DNA of 64,000 bases from Trichoplax sp. H2. Lineage: Eukaryota > Placozoa > Uniplacotomia > Trichoplacea. Position numbers and translations under genes: made by a program. The stretch covers positions 1 through 64,000 of the forward strand of contig NOWV01000167.1 in the NCBI GenBank assembly GCA_003344405.1. The letters run 5' to 3'. Below are positions 39,901-54,800 of the stretch, one piece after another. The stretch's first letter is position 1. Every line of letters begins with the position of its first letter. The notes beneath the pieces are model-generated. The model did no database searches. It was not told where the DNA came from and saw nothing but the letters and a program-made list of their open reading frames with translations.

Positions 39901-42900
39901 CTCAGTATAAAAGTAATAGATTCATCGCTGTATGCTCATTAGTAAAAGTGATATGTAGCAATAATAAATTTTGATAGAACTGATGATTAACTATATTTAC
40001 AGAATATATCGTTTATCTCAATACTTGTCATACGGGAATATCTGTACTGTTGTGAATTGAATTATAGACATGTTCTTATTCATTTATGTTATTAACTGAA
40101 TAATTTCATTTTTAGTGTGACGAAAATATTCCTAATAACGTAACCTTTAAATATGGTGGATTTTACATCAATTCTAATGAAGTGGAATATCGGCGATTAA
40201 ATGATAGGTAATTTAACATACTTTCATGTAACTTTTCTTCTGCATATTATTTAAATTATTTCAACTTTACACTTATAACGAATATTAATTATCTTATGCA
40301 CTTATTATATTTATATACTGTTTGGTATTTACTGAGGTCAACACCATATCTAACTCTCTTAGTATAACAACACAAATTAATGAACTACTTTCTCATTATA
40401 GTGATGACGAATTCGTTAAAGTATCGAAAAAGAAGGTCAGCGTGATTTAGGTGTTACTATTACGTAAAATTTGCCTGGCGTTTGAAATATCTCTGTAATT
40501 ACAGATTTCAAAGAAACTCCTTAAGAAAAAGAAAAAGGATAAGACCGCTAAAGAAAAAACAAAGTTTGTACTCTAAACTATACATATGTAATTAAAAATT
40601 GCAGTCACACCCTCATCACTGAAACTAATCGGAAACTTTGTTACCTATCAAGATCGAAACCTAAATCAAAAGATTCGAAGTCTAATGCTGAGAAAGTTAA
40701 AAGACCACGTAAAGTTAGCGATAAACCTAAGGAAAAATTGAAAAAGAGCCCTACTAAAGTGAAAAAGGAACCCGTTGGTCCGTATGATTGCTTCTAGACA
40801 TATTTCCGGTATAACATAAAATCTAATGCTAACATATTTGTTAATAGATAAGATTAATCCACAAACAACCTTGCCGAAAGATTTACCGATGGAAATTATA
40901 GAGATGGTTAATCAAATAGTTGAGGTTCGTAATTTATTAGCCTTTTAGAATTTATTAATTTGCCGTACATTTCCATCCTATTATATCGATTGAAGATGAA
41001 TAACTTGGGCACAAATTACTACAAAGTTATAATGTTATATGAAATAGTTGAGATTACATAAATGAATTTTACAGTGCATCATTATCGCATTAGATGCGAA
41101 GATGTTTGACGCTAATTTAATCTCTACATAGATTGGTGGTAGTTTGAAGGACAAAGAGAATTTTGAAGATAGTCGAGCTCAAGAAATTCTCAATAAGTAT
41201 GCAAAATGCGAAACGATTGTATTCGGATACTTTTAGCATCATGATCTCGTAAATCAAATCAGTTGCTCATCGTCTTAATAATATTACCTTTACAATCGAT
41301 AGATTAGCGTCAAAATTTCGTTACTCAAATGTTTGTAGGAAAATGCGCGAGGTAAATGATATTGGATCGTTAGATGAAGAAAGTTTTCGAGATTACGGCT
41401 TTATTATAATCTTTTATTTTCTTAGAATGTCTGTATTTATTTAAAACATCACCTTCCCGGTTGTAAGAAGCCAGTTCGTTCAGTAATAATCAAAATGATG
41501 TTGAACGAAATTGTAAGTTTTTAGTGTTTAAAGACTGAATTTTGGTGATCAGATGTATATGGGTTATTATTATTATTATTATAGACTGATTATTCCTAAT
41601 TATGGGTTATTGTAGAAGGATGATCTAAATGCACGGATGAATGAATTAAAGGAAGGTAATCCTTGATTTTGAGAAATACGTTTGTTGTAGCGTTGGATGT
41701 GAAACTTGGAGCTAGACTAAGGATTTCTCGATTAAATTACCATGCCAGTAAACAATAAATGTCTTCCAAGTAACTAAAATTTTTTCTCCCTTATTCCTTT
41801 AGAAATCGACAAATGCATGGAATCACAGCAAAAAAATTATGATAAGATGGTTTCTCAGTTAGAAAGGCGAGCAAAAATCTGAATTAATTATGGAAATATT
41901 ATTTATTGACTTTACTTTCATGATAACTACATTTTTCGTATAATCACGAAACATTGGAAAGTAGTTGTCAACCGCCTACTAAAGCAGAAGTAAGTTTCGT
42001 ATAAATTTGTGGAAGGGTATTTGCAATATTAGTTGACAAAATATGATATTCATTGTGGATAGCATAGTCACGGTGTGTCTAATTAAATATTATTCGTTTA
42101 CAGACAGGGGATAATAAGGAAAATTCAGATGATAGTGATATGAACGACCACACTGAAAAAGAAGTAATGGATTAATGTACTGTGTATTTCCCAAATTGTT
42201 GTAATGTGAATTTTTATGTAATGGATATATGGACAATACCTAACAATTGCCACGGTCTTTTGATGCTGAGTAATTTATAATAGCGATTTTTTAATTTATC
42301 GTTGGTCAGCTTATTGATAGTAATCAACTTGTGTTTGAAGTATTTCAGGATAATTCATCTGTATTTGCGATGCATTTTCTGCTATAACATAACGTTGCAG
42401 TAATAGCTATATAGTTACAGGACATAAAGTATTAAATTTTTTGATATAGAAGTCTAAGGAAGATCAAGAGAAGCAAGATAAAAAGCGCCTTCCGAGAAAA
42501 TCTTTCCAATGGAACGAAACGTTACGGTACTAACCAAATTTTGTCTAGCTGTGCATGAGTGATTTTAATAATCCCAACCACGATATTTATACTTAATGCC
42601 ACCTTACTTGAAAATATACGTCGTGATGTTTATAGCCAGCTGCTGGAAAAAATTGTAATACTGAAGGAAGAATTCACTAAATTGTCATCCAATCGAGTTA
42701 GTCTTTCTGATAATTGGTTAACGGAGTTAAAGGTAACAGCGGCGATTGTTTTTACAGAGCTGATGCTTTGAAAGTCTTTCACACTCGTATTCTAAAATCC
42801 CTTTACCATTTTAGCTCTTTTTCGACAAAGAAGTAAAAACACTGTGGCCTAAAGGATGGATGAATAAAGGGTAAAATATAATTGCAATAGTTGTAACGAT

Positions 42901-43689
42901 TACATATGTTTTTCCAATAATTATAATAAATATTTTCTGTATTTCGCCGAAGGGATGTACTAAGGGAAGTTAAGCATCTTGTCCACTTGCCGAAATCTGA
43001 AAAGTAATGATATTTTTTGTTGAATTACTATCAACAAGCTATTTTATATTAATCTTCTCATTTCAGTAGTTTCAACATTTCTTTTTAAATTTTCTGTTAC
43101 AGATCAAAAATTGGTCAAGGTATTCCTTAACGGTTTTACAAATCACCACTATGTTCACATGAGTGACATCTTATTGTATTGATATAATCCTTGGGAAAAG
43201 ATAGTGTATAATAATTAAGATTAACTCAATTTGACCGGCATTAAAGAGTATTAAAATTTGTATTGTATAGGTCGCAAAAAGAAGGAATCTTCAAGTAAAG
43301 GCGGGAAATCAAAGGTATGGATAAAAATGATGGAAAATAATTTTTGAGATTGTATTAAGCAATGGACGTGATAGCTGGCATTTAATTATTGAAAACTGAT
43401 AAAGTTGAACACCTGATACTGTCAGCTTTCTTGATTGTGACTTTCTTTTGTTTTCCTTAGCAAATTAGTAAACGATGGGATTCACACTCACAAGCGACCT
43501 CAAGCACTCCTATTAAGGAATCAAGTGAAGGTACTATCTCACAATATATTCTTTCAAGTTACTATTAGTATATCCATACTCCTTTTGCAGAAAATATGTC
43601 GGTAATCGGACATCTGTTGCATTAATATTTTAGGTGAGGTCGCCTCGCCAGCAAAAGTACCAATGTTTGGAAATACTCCGCTGATATAA
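36917..43689 (+). CDS. Ubinuclein (HIRA-complex histone H3.3 chaperone subunit)
   Basis: I assembled 24 GT..AG exons that keep frame from ATG 36917 to TAA 43687-43689 (545 residues): 36917-37102, 37880-37984, 39216-39257, 39683-39748, 40116-40207, 40402-40435, 40505-40563, 40653-40777, 40848-40924, 41132-41196, 41303-41351, 41426-41512, 41616-41655, 41803-41857, 41962-41989, 42104-42163, 42450-42526, 42636-42732, 42815-42870, 42953-43003, 43103-43119, 43271-43314, 43461-43530, 43634-43689. Ubinuclein carries H3.3-H4 in the HIRA complex. The N-terminal domain reads VRVNLTLASG..FSYP. The Hpc2-related domain reads GYDANDTFIDDNQ..DE..FKYGGFYIN (about 121-152). A Lys-rich stretch follows, then the ubinuclein middle domain (SFQWNETLRQLLEKI..DKEVKTLWPKGW). 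The junction at exons 14/15 is the least certain. The protein is about half the length of human UBN1 and lacks its long Ser/Pro tail. Confidence 0.9.
43103..43119 (+). other. 17-nt microexon of the ubinuclein gene
   Basis: ATCAAAAATTGGTCAAG lies between a TTACAG acceptor and a GTATTC donor. Without it the flanking exons (ending 43003, starting 43271) are out of phase. With it the frame reads KSKIGQGRKKKE and continues open to the stop. Confidence 0.75.
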
Positions 43690-46335
43690 CGTACTCTAGA
43701 TTAGATTAGGAAATATTAACTTACGATTATTATAAAATTCCTTGAACAAACATTCCCCTTTCTTTTGATTATTTGTATTATTTTTATTAACAATTATACT
43801 CAACTGAGATAATTTAGATTCCTCTGATTATCAATCAGTATTGGTAGGCGCCTGGTAGCAAGTGTACAATTGTTACCATTATTGGCATAACTTTTTACAG
43901 TATTAACTGTGAAATCAGCGGAATCACGTAAACTTATGTTATTGAAACCATCGTTCGCATGTATTATAATTAATTATGATACTCGTAAATAGACATATAC
44001 AGGAAACTATTGAGAGTAGTCACATGCAGAAATAGTAGACCCCTTTAGATTTGAGATCATGTAAATTCTTTTATTTATATTAACAGTTAGTTTGATCTAT
44101 ACTGTATATAAATTTTTTACATCGTACATGTTACGCTACTTTGTAGCGTTACGGCACTAGGATATAATATGTGTGTCATGTATTTTTACGGAGAAACTAG
44201 AAATATCGGTAGTGTACTGATCTGCATGGCTGCAGTCCATTGTAAATTTCTCTATGCTTAGTTCTTGTGTGAAGACATTTGATTGTAATTCATAAAGCTG
44301 TAAGCCATAAATTCGTACTTATAGCGAAAAAAATTTTGAAAGTTAGGAATACTATATTCGAGTAACATGATAATATGCGGATTGTAAAGTTATTACAAAT
44401 AAGCTTATTGGATGTAGTATCTGCAATATGTGAACTGCGATTCCAGATTACTTACATTGTTACTGCAAGCACAAAATAAAGCGTATGATTTTGGCGTATT
44501 CAGTAATAGACTTGCTGTTGTTAGGTAAGACCTAATAAAATCTATATGTTACAAGTGAATGTAAGTATAATTCGTACAGGAGGCCTCCTGATAAACGTAT
44601 AAAATTATTGGTAAGTACGTTAGTATGAGCGTTTGTCACATGTTGGTTTATGATAGATTAAAACCCAACGGAAGTTCAATTCTAGTCACCCGGTAAGGGT
44701 AAATTGCTACTATTTCCCATTTATACGATAACAGTAATTTCTAATTAGTATACTGTCATCAACTATACATACAACGTGCTGCGTTAATGATAGATTGCAA
44801 TTCTCCTCATTAACTAGCAGGCAACAGAACGATTTCAAAATTATTTTCTATTCTTGTTACCTTAATTCTTTGTACATAAGCTTAGCAAATATCATAGGAG
44901 TATAGATTTTTCCCCCCTTTTATAGATCGTGCTTTAAAGTTTGTACGGTATAATAGTTCTTAGATATTATTCATGCAGAATCCGGCTGAGGTAGAGAGTC
45001 AAGTACGTTTTTGCGATTGTCATGATTTCAATTAATTAAAAGTGGGTAAGTGCCTTGATCGTGTGGCAACATTTTGCAGAAACCACTGCAAGATGTCGAA
45101 TAGTCTGCTGACTACTAAAGTAATGGTGGATTATAGTCATTATAATGAAATGGTGCAATGGTACTATTATCTAACTCACTCTGCGGTATCATTGATAAAG
45201 TAGCGATTTAATTAAGGTGTGCTATTCTGCCAAGATTACGAAGAGATAGCTTAAAGCAACGAATGTGCAACATATTTTAGCTGACAAATTATTTGCAGAA
45301 TATGAGCTTCTTATTGTCTGGAATGTATAATGATTGACATTAATAAACTTCTAAATATAATCGTAGATACCTATTATATACTTTTCACGGTACGTACTAT
45401 CGTAAAATATTAAATATTAAATGACTAAATTTAGCGAATTTAACATCTCTATATATGGGGATTAGAATTGATTATTTACCGTAGGAATAATTGAAGTTAT
45501 AATGTGTGACAGTAAAATTATATGCAACACTGCAATGAAATTGTTATATATTAATTGATTACAGTACAAGCTCTTGTGGCTGCAATTCTGACTAAAGAGT
45601 AGAGGTACTAAATGGATTCTATGAATGGATGTACAGTACTTTACTGTAATTCGACTGTGTAAAATTAGTCAGTAGATGTCCATATCCATAAGTATTGTTG
45701 TACTGTAAGATGATTCATCAATGATAGCTGCTGTTGAAGGGTATATTAAGCCTAGCAGATAGTAGAATAAAATCAGTTCTCTAGTTGTGTAATGTAGAAG
45801 AGAAGGTGACTGAGCTCTTGTTAGTAGTCAAGGGATACTGAATCTCGAAGACTAGAAATTTAGAGATTTGTTTTCGAGTAAACCTTGTCACAAAGCTGGT
45901 TTAATGTAATACTTTTAAGAACTAGATGAGATAAATTTGATATTAGTTTTGAAGGATTTGGCCTATGGGTCTTGAATAATTAGCTGGCTAATTAGATAGG
46001 AAATAAATCGGACTAGTTGAAGGCTGAGATAGAGGAAATTAGCCTGCAGCACTAATCAAGATCTTAGAGAAAGGGTAGTTAGTTCAATCAACCGTAGAGC
46101 AAATCGATATAATCCCTCAGAAGATTGCCCAGATAATCATCTATTTGGGCGAGTAATGATTTTTTATAAATTGTATGGGTTGGATTATTATTTCGTCTTT
46201 ATCATTATCGTTTCAACACCACGAATTGTCTTGCTTAATTCAACTTTTTATTTATAACTTATAGTTAGATCTGATCTAAGATAATATTGAAACCATGGCT
46301 AATTTTAGCCTGCAGTATACATGTCAAAGAATGAT
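43690..46335. other. Intergenic between convergent genes
   Basis: About 2.6 kb of AT-rich DNA between the 3' ends of the ubinuclein and carbonic anhydrase genes. Isolated GTACAGTAC words (near 45632) but no gene recognised. Confidence 0.5.
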
Positions 46336-48849
46336 TTAATTGAAAAATACTCTGCGCGCATTAAGTGGTTGAGCTGGACGGAAGTTATTAACCATCAAAA
46401 CGCCAGGATCGATAGCATCTCCAGTGTAAACTTGAGTTCTTAATTTGTTAAGCTGAGAAATCGAAGAGTTAAAGTAGGTAAATAGAGTATTTTATGATAT
46501 AGTTAAACTAGGCTAGAAATACTTTGTATTTATAATCACATAGATGTAACAAATAATTATGAGTGGTGCCTAATTCTAATTGAAATTCGATATATTGTAC
46601 TTAAGAAAAGACAGCTAAAGTTTAAAAATAATCTTGATGACTAGTAGAGTACGCTGCCTTTTTCATTATAGTTAATTCAGCCTAATAATTTACATTAAAA
46701 TTAAACATGGATAGAATTTCATACCTGAGCATCAGTTGCGTGGATATGATTATTAAGAACAACCCATGTAACAGATTCATCACAAGTTGGTGTAGTTAAA
46801 GAACCAGCGTAAGTGGCATAGTATTGATGATGGGGCATTAATTTAGAGACATCAAAATTTGCGATGTAATGGGTATCACCTAAAGATTTTGTGATAAATA
46901 CATACTGAAAGGATTAGCATTAAAGTGGTGAAATAATGCCAAATGAAATATTGTCAAAGAATTTTAAGATTTTTTTCACTTAGAGCAGCAAAGATAATTA
47001 CATAATAGTTAGGGATTACATAGAAAAATTTTAATCGACATACCAGCATATTTAACGTATTGGGCGTTGTTTGCAATCTTATCGAATTCGTTATGATGTT
47101 TAGCATGGAGCTAATTAGAGAAATGGTTTTAAATAATTAATTATGGAACAAGATAGGAGACATTTACAATGGTAAAATTAGCCTAACAACGGCTCAAATC
47201 GGGTTCTATTTTGCGGTAATGATTACTAATACTAAAGTATCGCACAATTGCCGTTATTATATGAATCATGGAAAATTAAGCAAATCCTATTGACCATTTC
47301 TTAATCTAAATTAGATCAACAAGATGCATACTGTGTGACAAAGCATTAATTTTAGAGTGGTATAGCAATATTTTGCTTAACACATAGATGGTCAACTAAT
47401 AATAACATACATCAACAAGACCACCAATAACAGCGAGGCCATTGGCATTATCAGCGGCATCAGTAATGCTAAGGTACATGTCACTATTATAAAAGACAAA
47501 ATGGACCTAAAATTTTCAAAAAAGTAAGACTTCACTTAGATAAAAAATGGCATATTTCTGCTAGTTATTAATTTAAATAATTATATTGATTATCAACAGC
47601 CATTTTTGGAATGAGTTTAAATTTTTATATGATGGTAGTTGAGATTTTCAACCTCACCTCTGCAGCGAAAGCACGACCATTAAGACGATGTTCTGATCCT
47701 TTAGTAGCGTCCGAACCGAAATGCACGTGGAATTGTCCAAGTCTATAGTTGTAGCTGAATGGTCCACCAGTAACAGAGTAAGAAAAAGTAGGATCTAAGG
47801 TACATTGGACAGCATGACCAGTATTGATTAAAGTACAGCCACCAGAAGGGGTGCCAGTAAATACTAAAGGAGACATGTTCGGGATGTGAATCATGTTAGC
47901 AGTTACAATATCGATAGGTGATTGTTTCTTGCCGCCGCATAATTTGAAATCGTTAGCCCATGAAAGAGGATCAACTAATATGATAAAAATCAAAATTAGG
48001 AACGAAGGCTGTGATGAAGTTAACTCAGTATAATATAATTGAGGTAAATAAATGTGACTGCAAATATCCTTAGATTATACTTTCTTCCAAATCTGATGAC
48101 TACTAGACTTTATCTTTAACTACTGGTTCTCGTTCAGTAATGGATATCATATCGTGGTTGATATTATTAGATGAAAACAATGCTAAAAGGTAATAATAGA
48201 ATAAAATTGGACTGCATATACTACTTCATAACCGCTATTGTTAAAACCAATTTGTCAATTCAGTAAATTAACTAGATATTGCGCATATTAATTATATGCG
48301 CATCAGAATATGAATCGCATAAGAAAGTGATTCACAAATGCAAATGACCAATTTGAATTATTCTGTACTGTAGCTATGAACTATTCCATGTCTATGTTAG
48401 GTAATAGGATTACATAATGTCGATCATTCATTAATTAAAGACTGCTAGAAAAAAATAATGACTACCGATAATTGTAATTAGTCATTTCATAGATATATAT
48501 GTACGCGTATAAGGAAAATTTTTGCATACTGGTCGTTTTATTTCTGTATTTTTATTCATTTTATACCGAGGTGTGAAGCAAAACGTATATGTTAGCAAAA
48601 TAGAATTAAGATTAAATCAAGTTTTTACTTCCGTGGCCGCCGTATCCCCAAGTGCTAGCGCTTGCGTCTAAAATAATTATAAAAAAAGACTTTTACAAGA
48701 AAGAAATATCAAATTATAGGTCATTTTTTGCTTTATCTACAGCTGCAATTTCAAATTAGAACTACTTTGAAACATATTAAATTGAATGCATTTAATTTAC
48801 CAGCAACAAGACAAATTAAAATAATTCCAGAAAAGATTTTAGCAATCAT
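46336..48849 (-). CDS. Secreted alpha-carbonic anhydrase
   Basis: Seven minus-strand exons (48849-48801, 48667-48629, 47974-47658, 47506-47411, 47110-47044, 46879-46725, 46452-46336) give 279 residues in frame. The enzyme interconverts CO2 and bicarbonate. A signal peptide (about residues 1-16, MIAKIFSGIILICLVA) precedes the family start WGYGGHG. QSPIDI is at 47-52. The zinc ligands are His112 and His114 (QFHVHFG) and His137 (EVHFVF). His83 (NTGHA) matches the proton-shuttle His64 of human CA II, and Thr218/Thr219 (GSLTTPTC) match the active-site threonines. Cys42 and Cys222 are placed for the disulfide typical of extracellular members. It ends with NFRPAQPLNARRVFFN, with no membrane anchor. 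The HFHWG tryptophan is Phe here. All catalytic residues are present, so it should be active. Confidence 0.94.
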
Positions 48850-51800
48850 GATGACAATTTTACAACTGAGAGAAGTGATGATAATAGTGTCACAAATTCA
48901 CAGCAATCCAGTGCGTGTGGTAAGCGAAAAATTTCGTTTCTGCGAGCCTATTTATAGAGTTACACTGGCAATGGGGCGGAGATAGCTTAAGTAAACAAAT
49001 AGGGTCGAAGTCACAAGGCGAAAGAAGTGCTAGCATTAATTAATTAATCAAGGATTGTTTCCACCTGAATTTCTGCTTGCATAGTTGAATTGATAATATA
49101 ATTAGGCATGATTTGGAATTATTTCGTTCGTCATCAACATATTTCTATGTCATTATACACATTTATTATTTATATTGATTTATTATCGGGTAATCAAGGA
49201 TATGCCATGGTTATTAACTGGCAGAAAGTGAATATATCTTAAGTGAATTAGTATTTTACTAGTAATAACATTAGATATGAAGGTGAAATGATAGTTGCGA
49301 CATTGTCTATTCCATAATACTCAATCACTACGTATAAACGAATTTGTTACAATGTATGCCCACTATGAAATGCATCGAGATCAACGTGAATAGATCAGAT
49401 ATCACCCTGTTTCTGCTATTTTTTGATAAGACAAAAAATATTATTAGCGAAAATAGTCCGGTAACTGTACTAATGAAAACAGATTGGATAGATAAGAATT
49501 AAGTGTGCCTTAGTTTGATAAGGGAGATAATAACCCTTAAAACTACGAGATTAAAAATGTAGGAATCGAACGAGTATAACAGGCGAGATAGGTAATAAGA
49601 TTTTAGTTGAATAAAAAGATTGATATGAAGAGTTTAGAAACTGAATATGAGAGATTGACAGCATCGAATATTTACAGTATATGATTAATAAAGAGTAACA
49701 CATCGATTGGATAGATTTTGTTACTTTCAACATATTGTAGAGAAACATCATAGTATTGATTATTACGGCAGATTGCATATTAGCCTATTCAATAATGTAG
49801 TATCAATCCTTTTTTATCAGCTTGATAACTCCTGTATCTTTCGATGAGCATAGAGGACAGGTAGTACAGCTATCCAGTCATACTTTGTTCTCGAAAGTAA
49901 AGCTCTAACAGAATGGAAAAGGTGCTACAATATAATATAGGATTCACGAATTATTGTTATTCATTAATTATTACTCTTAACAAGAATTTCATAATCCAAG
50001 CAGCCGTCGATTATGGTAATCTTTAGTTTCATTAAATGAATCGATTTTGTTCTTTGTTAATCTTGCGATCGAATAAATTAACTAAGACACGTGGGTAAAC
50101 ATCATTAATTGGTGAAATCCGATAGTATTGGTGACATTTGATTAATTTTATACTCTATCATGTTCTGGACAGAATAGAAATTGTTTTCTATCTCACGCAA
50201 TATTATTGTCACTGGCTATCACGTAGACCATTAAAAATTTTTCATATCCGAATAATTTTAAATTATCTTCTTAATTAGTCATTAATTAATTATTACTCAA
50301 TACACGGCTTTAACTTAGCCGGTATTGAAAGTTATGGGGTATGACTCCGATCCGATCCGATCCGTCGATCGCTTGTTATTGCTATAATGACCAGTCTAGT
50401 TCCATTTTACTTATACTATTACAGTTGGTTAGCAAAGTTCGTTGCTATTACATCATTTATGTTATTCATTGTAATCATTTTTATCATTATAAGGTATGAA
50501 TAGGTAATAATTGTTTACGTAGATGCGGCTACAGCGACGTAATTTTATCGGCAATTTACATTATAATAAGAATTCATAAACGGACAACTTCAGTATGGAT
50601 GTGATACTATTATACTATAATTAATTAAATCTTTAAAATGGAATTACTATAAATTCAAAAATATTAGAACGAAAGATGCAGAGAGATCGATAAATTAGCG
50701 TATTATAGGGATTGATGCAACTCACGGTTTTATTGGATTAAGTTGATTATTAATTTACAAAATTGTAATCATTAATGTAGTAATTTGATGCTCAGGAGCG
50801 AAAGTTATTTCGAAAGTTAACGATTATTAAAGCTTATCATGGACGAGCGATATTTAATATGGTTTTAATCATTACGTTATGGGTTTGCATATCAAGGCCA
50901 ATTAGTAGTTAATATCATATTCATGTATGTATGTTGGTAGTCTACTCTTAGTCGCTTTGTAAATAAGTGAAATGTCAATTATGGCAACTTCCTCCTACAG
51001 CTAGGTATCACTGTAAGCATAATCATGCGAAGCGAAGTATTTTATGCTGTAACTGCAATTTTCCGGTCATCAGAAAGTGAATTCAACTGAAGCAATCCTG
51101 TTGCCATATATTCAATCCAAAATGATCGAAAATACGCTTTCTGAATTAAACGGATTTAAAGCTAATTAGTTATATATATATATATATAAAGTGCGTTCAT
51201 CAATTTATCTATCAATCAAACTATGTTAAGGAGTATTATGTAAGGATCACGAGATTACCACTGTAAGCTGTAGACAATGCTATATGGGAAGGATCATTGC
51301 TGTAGATTAGAAAACCTAATTATTTAATTTTCCCACATCTGTCTTAGTATTGTTTTCTGAAAACTATTATTTTACGAAATACATTAGTTGATATCATTGC
51401 TTGAATGTTATTTCACTTAAAGTCAGAAGACTTTAAAAGAAAAAAATCTTAAAATTGATAAGAGACCTATAATAGTCGCGGATGTATGTAATCCGAAAGA
51501 CAATCGTTTAAATTACTTTAATTTACAGTAGAACTACTTCACAGATTATCCGTACATTTAATGGGTTATATTATATTTTCCTTTATATGTAAGTTATCAA
51601 TATATAACAGCGAGATGTAGCACTTAGTGTGATATACATTACTTCATGTCTACTATGCTTATAAACGCTACCTCCGATGAAGCCTTAATTGATTTAAAAT
51701 TAAAAATTATTATTGTCACCATAAAATAGTAACTGTGATCATTAATCTTACAAGTAGCAAACGCTCTTTTTTATTTCAATTTCATACAAGCTATGATATC

Positions 51801-54800
51801 GCAAAGCTAGAAATGAATCTTAAATCTAAATTAAACGTGATAACATTTTACTACTGATGACCGATAAATAGTTGGACTATGGACGCGTCAGTGATGGTCA
51901 TTGTAAATCTATAAAGGATAAAGTTGTTTTTTGTTAGTTATTCATTTCGAATTTTGAATTTAGTAATTACATAATTAGAAAGGACTTTGATATTATTATT
52001 GACGTATTTTTTTAATTGGTTAATGTTTACTTAGTTATTATCTACTGTTTCTTAATCATTAATTATTTCTTTACGCTTACTAACGGGTGATAGGCAGACG
52101 AATTTAACGGGAGGATTGACTATTTATTGCTATACTTATCGCCTGGGAAAGTAAAAATATGCTACGTGTTTTTTTCTGATCCACCTTGTATTACTTAATT
52201 AGATAACAATGTAAGTTAATTGTATGCTTATTTTAAATTAATCTGTTAGTGAGATTAAAGGTAATAGAAATTGATCGTTTCGCAGTCTGGCTGAATGATT
52301 TAGTTTAATCATTATAGTCCAGATCGAATGAGGCCTTGTTTTAGTGAACCTCTGTTGCTGTATATCAGTTAAGTAGTGAGATTAGATTTTTTCTTATTCA
52401 AAACTTATTTCGATACCAATCCGGGGTTAAATTCCTAATACATCTCATCAATATTATGCTCTAGACCCTTAAAATAATGTAAAAGCTATTATTAAAGATA
52501 ATTGAACAGTTATTGTCGTTACTGAAATCCTTTTGTACTCAACATGATCCACTTATAAAAATGTCATTATTTTCAAGCAGTATTTCGTGTTTTAGCTTTG
52601 TAGGAGATCATTTATTAATTACCATTTGGTGCTATCTTAGGTTGTAAATTCTCTGTTCTATTGTTATGAACATTATCTTTCGGTTAGCTATGTAATGAGA
52701 TTAGTATATTATCATTTCTATTTACATTTGGCTTCTGTAAGTTAAGACGAGTAATAGGGTAGTAAGAGTATATTTGAAGATTGTTGATATTATACTTCCT
52801 TTAATTATTAATTTGATTACGAGCAGCAATTTTTCAGTTAAGATACTTATATTTCATCTTTGCTTCAGTATATATTAGCTTTAATTGTTATTGTATTTAT
52901 AGGATTTAAACTGTTGTTACTAATTGATTTTGTATTTATCAAAGTAATTGCAATCAATTAATGCAGCATTGACATTTTAGACTCTAATTCTAGAATGAGG
53001 ATCATCTAACTACTGAGCTCTAGTATACGTATGCTCATATTATTTTTATCATGCTTAGAAGCTATGATTAACTATAAATTGGTTCACATATGTTATCTAA
53101 TAGGCAGTCATTATTAGATTAACTGATATTAAATTTAAAAGATGATATTTTATAGTAGATACAATTGTAGTCCAGCTGATAAATGAAGTACAGACTTGTA
53201 GCAAGTTTATTCTTTTAATCCTGTATCATATGTGTCAGTGGTACAGATCAGTACAAAAAACTTTCACGTACAAGTTCCATTGAAATATTTCCATGCTACA
53301 GGAATTATTTTTCCGTCATTATTTCGAACCAAATTGAAGTTTGCAGATCATTTGCAAAATTTGTCATTATATTTGTGAAATTATCAGATCCTTCTGATTA
53401 GTTGTTATAAATTTATTACATTTGTAACGATTGTAAACGTATTACTATTCTAATTGATCTAAACATATAACTATTTTGCCAACCCAATGGTATTATCAAT
53501 GCGATAATGAATAATATTTATTTTCAGGTAGCCTGAAGTTGTTAATGAAGTTTTTGATATGCATATTATATTGGATAAAATTAAAAGAAAGTCTAAGGTT
53601 CAAGATAAGAGTCCGTTCGCATTACATTATTTTTGACTTGTTTTGTTTGATTGGCATTCTCATTTATTGATAAATATTTTTCATTGGTCAAATAGGTCGC
53701 GACCTGTTTATAAGATGATTCAGCACAGTTCTAAAACCCATCGGTTAATTTGACAGTTTTAGTCTTATTAACATAATATTTGCACAGTCATGACTTCATA
53801 AGTCATTGGGTTCGAAGTTCTACATCAGATGCTGTCCTCGTGAATTCAATTTGTTGACTGTTGATTAAGTCAATGTGCCGGCAGTTAAATCAATAGCGTT
53901 CATGTATACGTTTTATCAGCATAATTATTGATTCATCTGCTCTAACATTCTTAGAATTAAATTCGACGCCCATCATCAGGCTAATAGGTTATTATTGTTA
54001 TTAGATAATAGACAACAAGATGATTGTTATTACTCATACAGATAAAGAGATTAGCTTAGATAAGGCACAATTATTCCGATGACTTATACTCGTGCGTGTA
54101 TCCATCTAAGTAATGGTATGCACAAAAATTAGACAGGAAACTCAATAGAATGCTATAATCGGTTTATATACGTAACATTATTCCTGGAAGTAAATTAACG
54201 CCTGGAATTTTACCTTATTAGATTTAGTTTTTTGTTGAAGTGGATGGATTAATGGTCAGATTAATAATTAATGAGATGAAAGTTTTATTTGCGTGGGAGG
54301 CAACGGACCAAGATAGATAGAATAACATTTGCACACAGCCTTCTCATGCGGATTCTTTTCTTCCTGGAATATTTTTTAAAATTTTCGTAATCTGATCATT
54401 TCTCGTACTTTTATTACTTAACAATTAGCAATATTGTCAAGGTGGGTAATCTGAAACAGTAGCCAGTTCAAAAGAAATTTATATATTATTATGTTGATTG
54501 CCTATTGCGATCAGGTGAATTTTAACGACGGATATTACTAAAGTAATCGATATTAACAGTTATTTTTTCTATTATTTTATTTAAGAAATGTTGAGCATCC
54601 ATGTTATATGCATTGCAAGATAAAGTAGTAACAATTCTCTTCTAGTTATTAACAAACACGCTAGTCTAACTTTATTTGATTACGTGTACGATATACTCGT
54701 ATTTTCATTTGATTCTTTTCTTCATGTGCAGATGATATCATGTGAATTATGTGTTTTACATAAACGAGCAAGCAATAAGGGTTGCTGCAATGGCATGCTT

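Noticed and set aside
53805-53835. tRNA T-loop-like GGGTTCGAAGTTC
   Set aside because: No matching acceptor or anticodon stems could be drawn around it on either strand.
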